Assembly: GCA_009823505.1 (NCBI GenBank)
Contig: VZQC01003052.1
Coordinates: 1,073,677-1,137,676, forward strand
Length of the DNA stretch: 64,000 nt
Origin: Rhizomys pruinosus
Taxonomy: Eukaryota > Chordata > Mammalia > Rodentia > Spalacidae
Reading direction: 5' to 3'
The notes under the pieces are model-generated. The model had not been told where the DNA came from. It saw only the letters and a list, made by a program, of their open reading frames with translations, and made no database searches. A program made the position numbers and the translations under genes. Positions within the stretch are counted from its first letter, which is position 1, and each line of letters begins with the position of its first letter. Of this stretch, positions 45,169 to 56,390 are shown one piece after another.

Positions 45169-45394
45169 AAAAGTTATATTGTTTTGATTTCTTTATAATT
45201 TGGTGAGGCTTATGCTTCAGTTGAACTAAACTGTTTCATTCATAAAATACCTGCTTCATTCCAAATACTGATATAAAAGTGAGAGATGGACCCTGGCTCC
45301 AAGCAGCTGGTGTGGAGTGAGGGAGGACTGCATACACTGGAGCAGAGTGAGTGTGGAAGTCACTCAAGTAGCTGTAGAATAGACAGTAAGTGTG

Positions 45395-45500
45395 TGGTGG
45401 TACATATCTATAATCCTAGCACTTGGGAGGCCAAGGCAGGAGGATCATGAGTTTCAGGCCAGCCTGGGCTACAAAGAAAGACCCTGTTTCAAAAATGGAA
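45395..45500 (+). mobile_element. Old proto-B1-like SINE
   Basis: 'gtgtggtggtacatatctat', 'cttgggaggccaaggcagg' and 'gaaagaccctgtttcaaa'. Closer to the 7SL-like ancestral form than the young B1 copies. Confidence 0.75.
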
Positions 45501-46380
45501 ACAAGCCAAGAATAGACGATGAAAGGCTTGTATGAAGGGGGACTAGCTAGTTGAATATGGAGAGGCCAGGGAGGTGAATCATGCTTAAGTTGGTGGTAGA
45601 TACTGGTTAGATGCTCTCTGAACCTTTTTGGAGGAGTTAAATTTTTTATGTTTTAAGCCTATTTTATTATTATTATTATTATTATTTTGTTTACCACTGC
45701 AAAGGGTTAACAAGAGACTTTATGTTAAGTAGTGAATGGAGTTCCAAGATTATATCTAAACATTTTTTAATATTTTTAATGGAAGTGGCAACAAAATCCC
45801 TCTCAGACACAAAGATCTACTTCCCCCTTGGTAGCCCAAGTATTCCAGTTGCCATAACAACCTGGTGAGGGTGGCATGCTTGCTGCTATAGTAAGGTTGT
45901 GTCCGCTGCAATTTTCAGGTTTTAAAATTCAGCATCACATTCACAGACATGACATGTAAAATCCCATCCATCTACTGCTTTGATTTTCACTCACAGTTAG
46001 ACATCTATAGCCATCACCTGCCTCATGTGGTGAAAGGGCCAGGTATGTGATGCCTAGCATTTTGCTTTTCTGAATATGATTGTGACTATATATTTGTTTT
46101 CATTAGGAAATCATACAATTTCCAGAAAGATGAACTGTATAATACAATAGAAATGGAAAAAGGCAGAAGCTTATTTTCAGTGATTTCTTAGAAAAGTAAT
46201 TTATATTTTCTGTCGTTAGCATACAAAGTAATGGATTTCATTATGGCATTTACATACATATATATCATTTTACTTTGTTCTTATTCATCTTCCTCTCTCA
46301 AGGCTGCTCCTACTCACCTGCTGCTTTCATGTTTCATGTATTCCATTGCTCTCCCTTCTTCCGCCTTTCCTTCCCTAAAG

Positions 46381-46383
<3 letters not shown>
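45501..46383. other. Unique sequence with short (ATT)n
   Basis: Contains seven ATT units at 45666-45687. Otherwise no recognised repeat or gene. Confidence 0.45.

Positions 46384-46470
<87 letters not shown>
46384..46470. repeat. Compound (TG)n(GA)n microsatellite
   Basis: About 24 TG units followed directly by about 19 GA units. Reading frames across it are artefacts. Confidence 0.97.
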
Positions 46471-46474
<4 letters not shown>

Positions 46475-46572
46475 CAAATGTTGGCAAATATGTGGAAGGA
46501 ATGTAAACTGATGTAGTCAGTATGGAATCTCCTCAAAAAACTAAAAATAGAACTACCATATGACCCAGCTAT

Positions 46573-47400
46573 TGTAGGAAGCTTTCCTTTTGTGCCCAAC
46601 AGGGACCACGCAACCCTGCTAAGGGGACAGGGACACAGCACCTGCCAGCAGCTGCTGTGGAGAACTGGCCTCTTGGTGCAGCTGGTTACTTCCCGTAGCC
46701 TGGCCTGAGCATATTTCCAATCAGGTCCTTAGCCTGGAATCTCGAGACTCATCTTCCACTCTTTGCTGTGACTTCCCACCTGCCCAGAGACTGCTGAACC
46801 CTGGACAGTAATTTCCGGCTGATGGCTGTTGGCCTCTCTTCAGCCTATGTTCACTCACAACACCAGCTACCCAGATTGGTGGTCCCCACTGGGACCTTTT
46901 CCAACCCACTGGCCACCCAAACGAAATGCAGGCCTGCGTTGGCCTGTGTGCACGCAAGAGTAAAAAGATGACGGCTGGGAATTCGGTGATGATGTTAATG
47001 GGAAATTCGATTTATTCCTTGCTACAGTCTGCTTTTTTTTGGGGGGGGTCTTTTCGAGACAAGGGTCTCCCTGTAGCCCCAGCTGTCCTGGAACTCGCTC
47101 TGTAGACCAGGCTGGCCTTGAACTCACAAAGATCCACATGCCTCTGCCTCCTGAGTGCTAGGATTAAAGGTGTGCACCACCATGCCCGGTTTACAGTCTG
47201 CTTTTATAAACTAAATGACGTTAGTTCCCAGGGCCAATCATAGGTCCCCCAACTCCATGCCACTGCACACCGTTGCCCCACCCAGCTAGGCCATGTTGTT
47301 TGCTCCTCTTTGGGGCAGGGTTAGAGAAGTCCCCTGACTCTCAGCCATGCAGGGGTGCTAGCTGAGAACTAGCCCCCAGTTCAAACTGGATCTTCTCACA
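46573..47400 (-). repeat. Solo LTR (ERV, probably ERV2/ERVK class)
   Basis: On the minus strand it begins 'tgtgagaagatccag' and ends 'ggaaagcttcctaca'. It carries a TATA box ('tttataaaagcagactg', near 47200) and, closely downstream apart from an inserted B1, an AATAAA signal ('ggaataaatcg', near 47010). The 6-base flanks 'agctat' and 'agctgt' are a near-perfect target duplication. Six bases suits ERV2/ERVK. No internal viral sequence adjoins it, so it is a solo LTR. Confidence 0.8.
47030..47193 (-). mobile_element. B1 SINE inside the solo LTR
   Basis: Reverse B1 flanked by 'tacagtctgctttt' on both sides. It inserted between the LTR's TATA box and its poly(A) signal. Confidence 0.96.
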
Positions 47401-47739
47401 AGCTGTCACACTCCTGGGTATGTATACTTGAAGGACTCAAGTCAGTATACCAGAGAGATACTTGTATATTCAATTTTTTTTTTCTGTATTATTCACAATA
47501 GCTAAGAAATGGAACCAGCCTACATGTCCACCAACAGGTGGATGGCTAAAGAAAATGTTCACATATATAATGGAATTTTGTTTGATCCACACACACAAAA
47601 AATAACCATGGCATTTATAGGAAAAGTGGGTAGAACTGAAGATTGTATGTTAAGCAAAATAGTCCAGACTCGGGCAAATACCAAGTGTTTTCTCAAGTGG
47701 AACCTGGGTTTAAAACTCTAGATTTACTTGGGTGTGCGC

Positions 47740-47870
47740 GTGCAGGGTGAAATATACTGATCTAATTTCATTCACCTTCAGGGATATCCAGTTTTCCTAG
47801 CACCATTTTAAGAGGCTGTCTTTTCTCCAGTGCATGTTATTGGCAAACCCATTTGATAGCCACCTGATTT
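47740..47870 (-). mobile_element. L1 ORF2 fragment, antisense
   Basis: 'tatccagttttcctagcacc' and 'ttttctccagtgcatgttat' resemble the antisense of L1 ORF2. Short and diverged. Confidence 0.55.
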
Positions 47871-48059
47871 TCCAAAGCAAAGGTGTAAAAACCTGTGAAT
47901 ATTTCCTAGATGAAAGAAACCTCCATTTCTGAGGTGAAGTCTCTGGAGGATGAGGTGACTAGTCTAAGAGCAGATGTGGCAGGACGTGGCGGCTCTCGTA
48001 CTGCAGCACAGATGATGCCTGCTATCACTTTGATCTTTGGGTTCACAGAGCTGGGATTT

Positions 48060-48210
48060 GGGTTTCTTTATGCATTTGTTTTATATATATTATTAATAAA
48101 TAATATTAGTAGTTATACTATATAGTAACACCATTTGATGTTAAATATTGTTATAATACAATAATAATATTATATATATATACTATTATATATATAAATA
48201 ATATGAAAAA
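48060..48210. repeat. A/T-rich low-complexity region
   Basis: Repeated 'tatata' and 'aataat' blocks. Confidence 0.8.
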
Positions 48211-48444
48211 TTTTTACTTTCTGATTGTAGCAACTTGTTGTGTGTCTGCAGGAGAACTCACCACTATGTCATCCTCTTCCAGGGCAGATAATTGGCCAGA
48301 CTCATCGATGATTTGTTTGCTCAAAAGGCTCAGATCAGATTGTGACTGCTGATCTTGGCTGCTACCTCACATTCTTTGTTTATTCCTAGTCCATGGACCT
48401 AGTACTATCTTGTTTACATTTTTGTTAGGGGTAGTGGGGATTGA

Positions 48445-48581
48445 GAGAGTCTTCCTGTTAGCACTGTCAGCTGGCCTGGAACTTGTTACATAGGGCCCGG
48501 CTGGCCTCAATTAGAGATTCACTTACCTCTACCTTCCAAGTGGTACTGAATTAAAGGCAGTGCCACCATAGCACTGGCTAT
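48445..48581 (-). mobile_element. Old B1 SINE
   Basis: Diverged reverse B1: 'tcagctggcctggaacttg', 'ctggcctcaattagagattc', 'gtgccaccatagcactgg'. Confidence 0.75.
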
Positions 48582-48789
48582 GTTTATAGTTCAAACTCTG
48601 TGGTTCTGCTTTTGATATCTGAGCTTGAGAGGGAGGGGCCCCTGGAGGGGAAAGAACTGGTGAATTGCCTTAATGATTGAGAGCCACTGGCTGAATGTGG
48701 CTTGAAGGTTTAGAAGTGCAAATGCAGCCGAAGGGTATGACTTGGATTGTGCTTTCTTTTTTATTTTTTTTTTATTGTATTTGTTTTTA

Positions 48790-48945
48790 TTTTTGGTGTT
48801 CAATTTTTGAAGACCAGGGTACCTGTGAGCTCCGCTGTACTGGAACGTCACTTTGTAGAGCCAGGCTGCCCTTAGAACTCACAGAGATCCACCTGCCTCT
48901 GCCTCCCAAGTGCTAGGATTAAAGGTGTGCGCCACCACGCCCGGC
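48790..48945 (-). mobile_element. B1 SINE with small indels
   Basis: Reverse B1 with several one-base differences ('gaccagggtacctgtgagc', 'gtagagccaggctgccctta'), flanked by perfect 'ggattgtgctttct' at 48743 and 48950. Confidence 0.93.
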
Positions 48946-48963
48946 GTAGGATTGTGCTTTCTA

Positions 48964-50012
48964 CTAAGGGTCTTGAATTTATATGGTTGGTGGTGGGAAC
49001 TTGTTGAAAGGTCTTAACACTTCTGGCTTTTCATGTCCTCAGAGGACTGAAAATTGTATGAAAAAAAGTATAATTTAGATATGCATTCCACTTTGCAGGA
49101 AAATGTCAGCACAGACCATAGGGCAAGTCTTACTGAGTATGCTGATAAGAAACTGGATTTTAACTAGCAGGCAGCCATACACTAGGCAGGGGATCATGAG
49201 GCTTGTACCATTTAGACACAAACTAGAGCTTGGATGATGGATTGGACATGAGAACACGGTTGACATGTCAGGAAAATCTGTACTCTGCTGATGTTTGTGC
49301 AGCAAGGGAGTTGAAGGCAAGGGTGGAGAAGTATTTACCAGACCAGAATTGATGTAAAAGTCTTAAGAATAGCTATTGTGGATAACAGTGGGCAGATTCT
49401 GAGAGAAAGAATTGTACCTGTGAGAGGGAATGGGTTCTTTTATAGCAGTTAAGAGAGGTTGTCTGGCTTTGTCCCTTGGGCCATTTGTGTGGAGCTATAT
49501 TTGAGTTGAAGAGGGCAGCTTACTATCCTGCAGGAGCAAATTTTATAATGCCTCTTTGTCCTCCCTGAGACTGTATGTTTAGGGTAAGGTAGCAGGGACT
49601 ATCAGGAATTGGGCTCTAATTGTTTGTATAAGGCATCACAAGTCACTCCATCAGCTCCTAGCAGTTAAGGTCTGTTTTCTGGAGAGTGGGGTATTTTGCT
49701 TTTGGCCTCTTACTTGATCTGTAGTCAACTAAGGGTTTTTGATGCGCTACTAAGGAGAAAAGACTTTATGCTCTGGCTTTGAGGGGGCATGCAAATAAAA
49801 AGCAGCAAAACATGTCATGGACAAATAATTCTGACAACTTATAGAAGGAATTGGAGAAGGAAGATAGATGCAATCCTCCTGGACCAGATGAAAGGCAGAA
49901 GGCATCTGTTGAACTGGGAAAGTGGTCTTTAAATGAGCCATGCAGGTAAGGAGGGACATTTCAGAGGTATGTTTACCAGAATTGATGATTGCTATACAGA
50001 GGAAACTAGGGG
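48964..50012. other. Unique sequence
   Basis: About 1 kb with no repeat, RNA gene or coding domain recognised. Confidence 0.45.
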
Positions 50013-50420
50013 TGTTCTAGTTAGTCTTCAATCGCTGTGACAAAACACTCTGACCAATTCCAACTTGGGGAGGAAAGGGTTTATTTGGCACACATCTCCT
50101 AGGTCACAGTTCATCACTGAGGGAGCCCACCGTAGGAACTCAGGGCAGGAACCTGGAGGCAGGAGCTGAAGCACAGGCCATGGAGGAATGCTGCTTACTG
50201 GCTTGCTCCTCTGTCCCATGCCCAGCCTGCTTTCTTATACTGTACATAACAACCTGCCTGGGGTGATACCACCCACAGTGGGCTGGGCCCTCCCACATAA
50301 CTCAACAGTCAAGACAATACTCCACAGACGAGGCCACAGGCCAGTCCAATGGAATCAATTCCCCAGTTGAGGCTCTCTCAACCCAGGTGTGTTAAGTTGA
50401 CACTAAAGCTATCCAGCACA
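50013..50420 (-). mobile_element. URR1-like hAT transposon, second full copy
   Basis: 408 bases, the reverse complement of the type at 18950. It begins 'tgttctagttagtcttcaat' and ends 'gctatccagcaca'. Both ends are present. Similarity to the first copy is high along the whole length. Confidence 0.85.
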
Positions 50421-50647
50421 AGGGGGAACAGTGAAATGATTTTCTGTTTACCAAGGTAAGGGGAACAGGCGGGAAAGACAGACTTGAGTTAAAGATATTT
50501 AATTATATTAAAGTTTGTAAAACTTGAGGTACAGTTTTCCACATAAGATGCTGAGACCTTCAGTGAATGGTTTGGTAAGCATTGGCAGTTTGTATTCATA
50601 TGTATAATTGCCTCCACAAACAATTTATAAAAGAATGGTTCTCTTGG

Positions 50648-50860
50648 GGGCTGGAGAGATGGCTCAGTGGTTAAGAGCGCCGACTGCTCTTGCAGAGGAC
50701 CAGGGTTCGATTCCCAACACCCACATGGTGGCTAAAGAACCATCTTTAACTCCAGTTCCGGGGGAATCTGACGCTCTCTTCTGACCTCCATGGCATTGCA
50801 CGACATGGGTGCACCAACCTACATGCAGACAGTACACTCGTACACATAAAAAAAAAAAAA
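50648..50860 (+). mobile_element. B2 SINE
   Basis: Full forward B2 with A tail. 'agaatggttctc' on the left and 'gaagtgtggttctc' on the right form a decayed duplication. Confidence 0.93.
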
Positions 50861-51691
50861 GAAGTGTGGTTCTCAGCCTTTAGCAAGTATTAGAAACACC
50901 TGGATGGCTTAATAAACCTTCCATGGCTGCACGCACCCTCAATTTCAGCTGCAGTAGATCCTGCAGGGGGACTGGGAATCTCTAGTGCTGACAGTTCCTA
51001 GATGCTGCTGGTTCAAAGAACATATTTTGGAAACTTTGTCTCACTCCTGAAAGGTGGTGTCCCTTGCTTCCCTCCTGGGCAGCTGTGGTTCTGATTTCTC
51101 TTGTGAAAATCATGGCTGCAATCAACTCAACTGGAATTACACAATGCTTTTGTGAGGCTTTTCTCATATAAGGTAGTGATCTTCAGATTCACATAGTACA
51201 TACAGTTTATTTTTTAATCTCTGACAAGCATTCTATTACAGGACCACAGCATAGTCTGTTTCTAGTAGTTCTCTCACTGATGGGTTTCTATCAGATTCAC
51301 TTGGGGCTATTGTGAATAAGATTCCTGAGAGCCTTGATATACAAGTCCTAATGTGAAATATTTTCAGTTCTCTTGGGTAAAGATATCTAGGAGTAGAATC
51401 GCTGGGTCGCAGGGTAGATTTATGCTGAATTTTATAACCAATCCTCAAGTTCATTTTCCATAGTGGCTGTCATATGAGTAGTTGAATTATGATTAAATTT
51501 TCATTGACTCCAGCAAAGTTGCTAAACATTGACTAGACTGAAGGACTTTTATCAAAGAGGAAAGATCTGTTGTAGAAGGGGAAGCTAGGCAGAATAATCA
51601 GTGCGATATACATGTGATTTACCCACAGCGATAAAATTCTTACAGAGCCTCAGAGAACTGAAATCTGCTTAGACTTAAAAAAATAAATGTG
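50861..51691. other. Mostly unique; possible old L1 antisense piece near 51240-51470
   Basis: 'gtgaataagattcctgagag', 'aaagatatctaggagtagaa' and 'tcgctgggtcgcagggtaga' read like antisense L1-associated text found widely in mammals. The rest is not recognised. Confidence 0.5.
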
Positions 51692-51921
51692 GGCTGGAGA
51701 GATGGCCTAGCGGTTAAGAGCGCTGACCGCTCTTACAGAGGACCCGGGTTCGATCCCCAGCACCCACAAGGCGGCCGAGAACCGTCTGAAACTCCAGTTC
51801 CAGGGGAATCTGACACCTTCTTCTGACCTCCGCGACATTGCACGACCCGTGTCGTGCACAAACCTACATGCAGACAGTACATTCATACATATACAGAAAT
51901 AAATAAAATAAAAAAAAAATA
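51692..51921 (+). mobile_element. B2 SINE
   Basis: Forward B2 'gggctggagagatggcctag' with tail ending in A run, flanked by 'aaaaaaataaatg' repeats. Confidence 0.94.
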
Positions 51922-51997
51922 AATGAAGCTCTCCATTCAGAGAACCTTTATTAATGTTTACTGTGTGCTAGTCTCATAAGGACACATGGTTCCTTAT

Positions 51998-52338
51998 ACT
52001 TTTTTTTTTTGGTCTTTTCGAGACAGAGTCTTCCTGTAGCCCCAGCTGGCCTGGAACTTGCTATGTAGACCAGGCTGGCCTTGAACTCACAAAGTTCCAC
52101 CTGCCTCTGCCTCCCAAGTGCTAGGATGAGATGGCACTGCACAACATGAGTGTACTTACATGCAGGAAAAATACTTATACACATTACATGTATAATTAAT
52201 TAATTAATTAATTAATTAATTTTGGTCTTTTTGAGACAGGGTCTTCCTGTAGTCCCAGCAGGCCTGGAACTCACTATGTAGACCAGGCTGGCCTTGAACC
52301 CAGAGATCTGCCTGCCTCTGCCTCCAGAGTGCTGGGAT
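51998..52338 (-). mobile_element. Two truncated B1 SINEs
   Basis: Reverse B1 at 51998-52127 stops at 'aagtgctagga' and runs into a B2-tail-like remnant. A (TTAA)n run (52195-52220) leads to a second reverse B1 at 52221-52338 that ends 'gagtgctggga'. Confidence 0.85.
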
Positions 52339-52516
52339 TTTTTTTTTTTTAATTGTATTTTTGAGACAGGGTCTCCCTTTAGTCCCAGCTGGCCTGGAGC
52401 TCACTTTGTAGACCATGCTGGCCTTGAACTCACAGAGATCTGCCTGCCTCTGCCTCCTGAGATTAAAGGCGTGCACAACCATGCATGGCAATCTTTCTTT
52501 CTTTTTTCTTTCTTTC

Positions 52517-52568
<52 letters not shown>

Positions 52569-52626
52569 TCCTTCCTTCCTTCCTTCCTTCCTTCCTTCCT
52601 TCCTTCCTTCCTTCCTTCCTTCCTTC

Positions 52627-52669
<43 letters not shown>

Positions 52670-52950
52670 GAGTTTTAAAGAAGGGTTTAATTTAATTACG
52701 GGCTAGGCCAACACTCAGCTTGGGAGAAGTGTGGCCCAATATATATATATATATGGCCATATATATATATATATATATATGGCCATATATATATATATAT
52801 TGGGCCACACTTCTCCCAAGCTGAGTGTTGGCCTAGCCCGTAATTAAATTAAACCCTTCTTTAAAACTCAAGAAAGAAAGAAAGAAAGAAAGAAAGGAAG
52901 GAAGGAAGGAAGGAAGGAAGGAAGGAAGGAAGGAAGGAAGGAAGGAAGGA

Positions 52951-53027
<77 letters not shown>

Positions 53028-53180
53028 TGCCATGCATGGTTGTACACGCCTTTAATCTCAGGAGGCAGAGGCAGGCAGATCTCTGTGAGTTCAAGGCCAG
53101 CATGGTCTACAAAGTGAGCTCCAGGCCAGCTGGGACTAAAGGGAGACCCTGTCTCAAAAATACAATTAAAAAAAAAAAAA
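52338..53180. repeat. Nearly perfect ~840-bp palindrome
   Basis: The two arms (about 52338-52769 and 52770-53180) are reverse complements. Each holds a B1 (reverse at 52351-52491; forward at 53030-53180), a TTTC/TTCC microsatellite block and a unique 60-base stretch ending at 'gtggcccaat'. The centre is an AT repeat with two 'atggccat' motifs. Outside the microsatellites I see one mismatch (a/g near 53044). The right arm ends directly at an N gap. Confidence 0.93.
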
Positions 53181-53339
53181 NNNNNNNNNNNNNNNNNNNN
53201 NNNNNNNNNNNNNNNNNNNNNNNNNNNNNNNNNNNNNNNNNNNNNNNNNNNNNNNNNNNNNNNNNNNNNNNNNNNNNNNNNNNNNNNNNNNNNNNNNNNN
53301 NNNNNNNNNNNNNNNNNNNNNNNNNNNNNNNNNNNNNNN
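53181..53339. other. Assembly gap, 159 N
   Basis: N run following the right palindrome arm. The B1 sequence after the gap differs from the B1 outside the left arm, so the palindrome does not continue past it. Confidence 0.95.
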
Positions 53340-53404
53340 TGAGTTCCAGGAAAACTGGGGCTACAGGGAGACCCTGTCTTAAAAAGACAAAAAAAAAAAA
53401 AAAG
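53340..53404 (+). mobile_element. B1 3' end after gap
   Basis: 'tgagttccaggaaaactggg' to an A run; the rest lies in the gap. Confidence 0.88.
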
Positions 53405-54786
53405 TGTTACAAATAGGATTTTAAATTAAATGAAAATTAAGCACAATTCAATTATAATGCAAAGCTTTATCATCAGTTACCACAACTTTAATTCTTAGAA
53501 TAATGTTTGTAGGTGTTAAATATGAAATACATTTTTTAAATTTTGTTGCTTATCACTCTTAAATTCTCTGTGTCACTGATTGCTTAGGACAAAGATGGTG
53601 AGCTGTCCCTCTGTCTCCCTGTTGTTACCCCAAAAATTGGAGGCATAAACATGTTGACGAGTAGATGAATACCAAAATACATGAAGTTTAAAAGAATTAG
53701 TACTTTTAGTTTTTATTTCTCTTCTCCACATCCTAATTTTCTTGTCCCTTTTTATTCTGCTAAATTGTTTATTTTATTTTCAGAATTGTAAGATTCATAA
53801 TAATTAAAACAAAGTCTCAATCTATTTTCCAGCTAGTTTAGTGTTGAGAGAGAAAGGCTGGCTCAGACAACTGCAGGAGACGCCCTGTGCTGAGGCTATT
53901 CACATTCCTTGTGGCATGCCCTGGCCCTGACATCACGTATTGCACCTTCAGAGTTAAAGAATATTAGGGGCAAATAGGGCAGCAAATACTAATGAGTCTT
54001 GTCTGCCCACATTCCTAACAAAGAAAGTAATTACATATGCCCAATACAGAAAGATAACTTGATTTACATTTTACTTCTCACAATTTGGTTGCTATCTCAA
54101 AACATTTTTCCACAAGTGCCCAAAAATGTTGAGTAGTCTTTTTGACTTACTAAGGCAAAAACTCAAAGCAGAAAGGCATACCTAATAGAGTAACTTACAT
54201 TCTGATCAACATAGATCTGTTTGTATTTCCTGATGGATCAGGCTGCTGAGTCTATTAAAAATAACAATAAAATAAGTTTTATGAAGTTGGGTGAGTTTTA
54301 TTCTCCATGGTGTCTAAAAAGGAAGCATATTACTTTGTATTGAATTCTTACCAGGCAATTCTTGTCCAAGGTGCTTTGTATTATTCCGGTGTGTGAAAGA
54401 AAGATAACTATTTTATGCTTTTCGGTGGGCCTTTCAGTGACTCTCCAGATAAAAAAATCGAATGATTGGGAAGATGTTGACATGGAAAGCTCAGGTACTG
54501 TTTATTTAAGCAGAATCAAATTTGTAGGACTAGAGGCAGATGGAAAGATCTTATTCTCTAATACTAATACTGGGATGCTTAGGGAACTGTGTATGTTCTT
54601 GAAGTCTTTTTTTTTTTTTTTCCTTTCCTTTCCTTTTTTGTTGAGCCTCTTGTGGACAATGTTTCAAATAATAAATATTCTTTCTAGGTTTGATAGAGAG
54701 ATGTGTTGAAATGGATTTCAGATGAAATACTCCTTAGTAATGCCAGCCACTGAAGTGGGGGAAGCTGGGATAGGAGACCAAATAGC
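53405..54786. other. Unique sequence
   Basis: No repeat recognised except a T/C tract near 54608-54640. A 115-codon frame at 54362 spans that tract and has no recognisable domain. Confidence 0.45.
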
Positions 54787-55106
54787 AACCCTCAGAAAAA
54801 ATAAAGTTCCTTACTTTTATAGACTTTAGAGGGGAGAGGTCATTGAGCTTAGAGGAAATGGAGAGGTCATTGAAATTAGAGGGGAGGGGATCATTGAATT
54901 TAGAGGGGAGGGAGGCCTCTGAGCTTAGATAGGAGGGGTCTCTGAGTTTAGGGGGAGGGGTTTTTTAAGCTTAGATGGAGGGGGTCTCTGTACCTAGAGG
55001 GGAGGGAGATCTCCCAGTTTAGTTGAAGGGATCTCTGAGTATGGGGGGAATGACCTCTCCCCTCTAAAGTCTATAAAAGTAAGGAGCTTCCTTTGTTCTG
55101 AGGGTT
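54787..55106. repeat. Fold-back: inverted arms around a ~25-bp minisatellite
   Basis: The left arm (54787-54843) and right arm (55049-55106) are reverse complements over about 55 bases with a few mismatches ('aaccctcag' against 'ctgagggtt', 'agaggggagaggtcatt' against 'aatgacctctcccctct'). Between them about nine degenerate units of the type 'tctctgagcttagagggg' repeat every 23-28 bases. Confidence 0.85.
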
Positions 55107-55179
55107 GAGCTTAGAGGGGAGGGGTTCTGAGTTTAGAAGATACAAGGCCCTCATTTAGCAAGCTGATTCTATTTTTTGT

Positions 55180-55529
55180 TTTTAATTAAAAAATTTATTT
55201 TTATTTTTATTTTTTTAATTAATTAATTATTTATTTTTATATGTGTATGAATGTACTGTCTGCATGCAGGTCTGTGCACCTGTGTCGTGCAATGCCACAG
55301 AGGTCAGAAGAGGGCGTCGGATTCCCCTGGAACTNATGAATGTACTGTCTGCATGCAGGTCTGTGCACCTGTGTCGTGCAATGCCACAGAGGTCAGAAGA
55401 GGGCGTCGGATTCCCCTGGAACTGGAGTCAAAGACAGTTCTCAGTCGCCATGTGGGTGCTGGGGATCGAATCCGGGTCCTCTGCAAGAGCAGTCGGAGCT
55501 CTTAACCACTAGGCCATCTCTCCAGCCCC
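55180..55529 (-). mobile_element. B2 SINE with artefactual 88-bp duplication
   Basis: Reverse B2. Bases 55247-55334 are repeated exactly at 55336-55423 with a single n between. Without the repeat the element is an ordinary B2. Confidence 0.94.
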
Positions 55530-55847
55530 TGATTCTATTTTCTGATCCTACCTCAGGGCTGCTACTGGCTGGGAGGTTAGCAGCTTAGGAGAGGAGCTAG
55601 GTGTTAGTAAGGATTGGCTTATCTCTCTATGAAGGCTGAGTCTGTGTTCTAGCATTCCAGCCCTTTTGCTGCATATAAAAAAGAAGACTTTATGGAACAG
55701 GAGTTAGAGGGAGTTGGGGCCCAGTTAAGCAGAGAATGAGAGTCCTTTAATCTGTTATATCTGGGTGTCTGTGATTGCCCTACCTGAATTGCAGTAGTCC
55801 ATGGGGAGTCTTATAAAGCCTGACTTTTCCCCTTTTTATTTTGTTAG

Positions 55848-55960
55848 TTTATTTAGAGACAGGGTCTCATTATATAGCCATGGCTTGCTTAGAACTTGCT
55901 ATGTAGATCAAGCTTGTTGTGAACTCAGAGATCCCCCTGCCTCTGCATCACACCTGGCTT
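55848..55960 (-). mobile_element. Old B1 SINE
   Basis: 'gagacagggtctcattatat', 'ctatgtagatcaagcttg' and 'tgcatcacacctggc'. Diverged and shortened. Confidence 0.78.
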
Positions 55961-56088
55961 TTTTTCTTTTTTTAAAGTTAGCCATGTTCTTTTTGTTTTA
56001 TAGTATTACCAACCATTTTACTCTTTGGTTATACTTCCATGATGATTAAGACCATGTAGGTGCCAAACATTTACCCTTTTTTTTTTAG

Positions 56089-56371
56089 GTCTGGGCTTCC
56101 CAGAATTCCAAGAGACACACAGATGTCCACTTCCTCCAGAGGCTGTCAGTCTTCTGACCTCTTCCCCTGTACCTGAGGTCCCGCCCCATGGCTATAAATG
56201 GGTGGGCCCAGTCGCCATCTTGCCCCTGCCCCTGCTTCTGCTTCTGTTTCACCACATGCCTGCAGGTGGCCCGCTCTGGCAGTTCCAGTGGAAGTAAATC
56301 ATGTTCCCAGAGTGACTTCTTAAGTCTCGTGCCTTTTTATCTGGGGTTTGTGCCTTTATAACCTAATATAA
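56089..56371 (+). repeat. LTR-like repeat, copy A
   Basis: Matches copy B (58888-59168) in inverted orientation over its whole length, from 'aggtctgg' to 'tataacctaatata'. It holds a TATA-like 'ggctataaatggg', then 'cgccatcttgcccc' (the complement of a YY1-type motif). Similarity between copies ends at the same base, as expected at an LTR edge. No matching internal region follows. Confidence 0.65.
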
Positions 56372-56390
56372 TTTTAATTACTATATAAAC

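Larger units (their letters stand above)
46490..47720 (+). mobile_element. L1 ORF2 3' fragment split by an LTR
   Basis: Left part 46490-46572 ('ctcaaaaaactaaaaataga', 'catatgacccagct') and right part 47401-47720 ('cacactcctgggtatg', 'ttattcacaatagctaag', 'tccaccaacaggtgg') are adjacent in L1 ORF2. The solo LTR at 46573-47400 separates them. Confidence 0.88.

Noticed and set aside
46375..46641. Frame with Thr-His and Leu-Ser repeats
   Set aside because: Product of the (TG)n(GA)n microsatellite.
47910..48125. 71-codon frame with a coiled-coil-like start
   Set aside because: Short, runs into A/T-rich low-complexity sequence, adjoins an L1 fragment; no known match.
52294..52706. Frames rich in Phe-Leu-Ser and Pro-Ser repeats
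   Set aside because: They are translations of TTTC/TTCC microsatellites in the palindrome.
53340..53404. Continuation of the 52-53 kb palindrome beyond the gap
   Set aside because: The B1 text after the gap ('aaaactggggctac') differs from the mirrored B1 outside the left arm ('cctgctgggactac').
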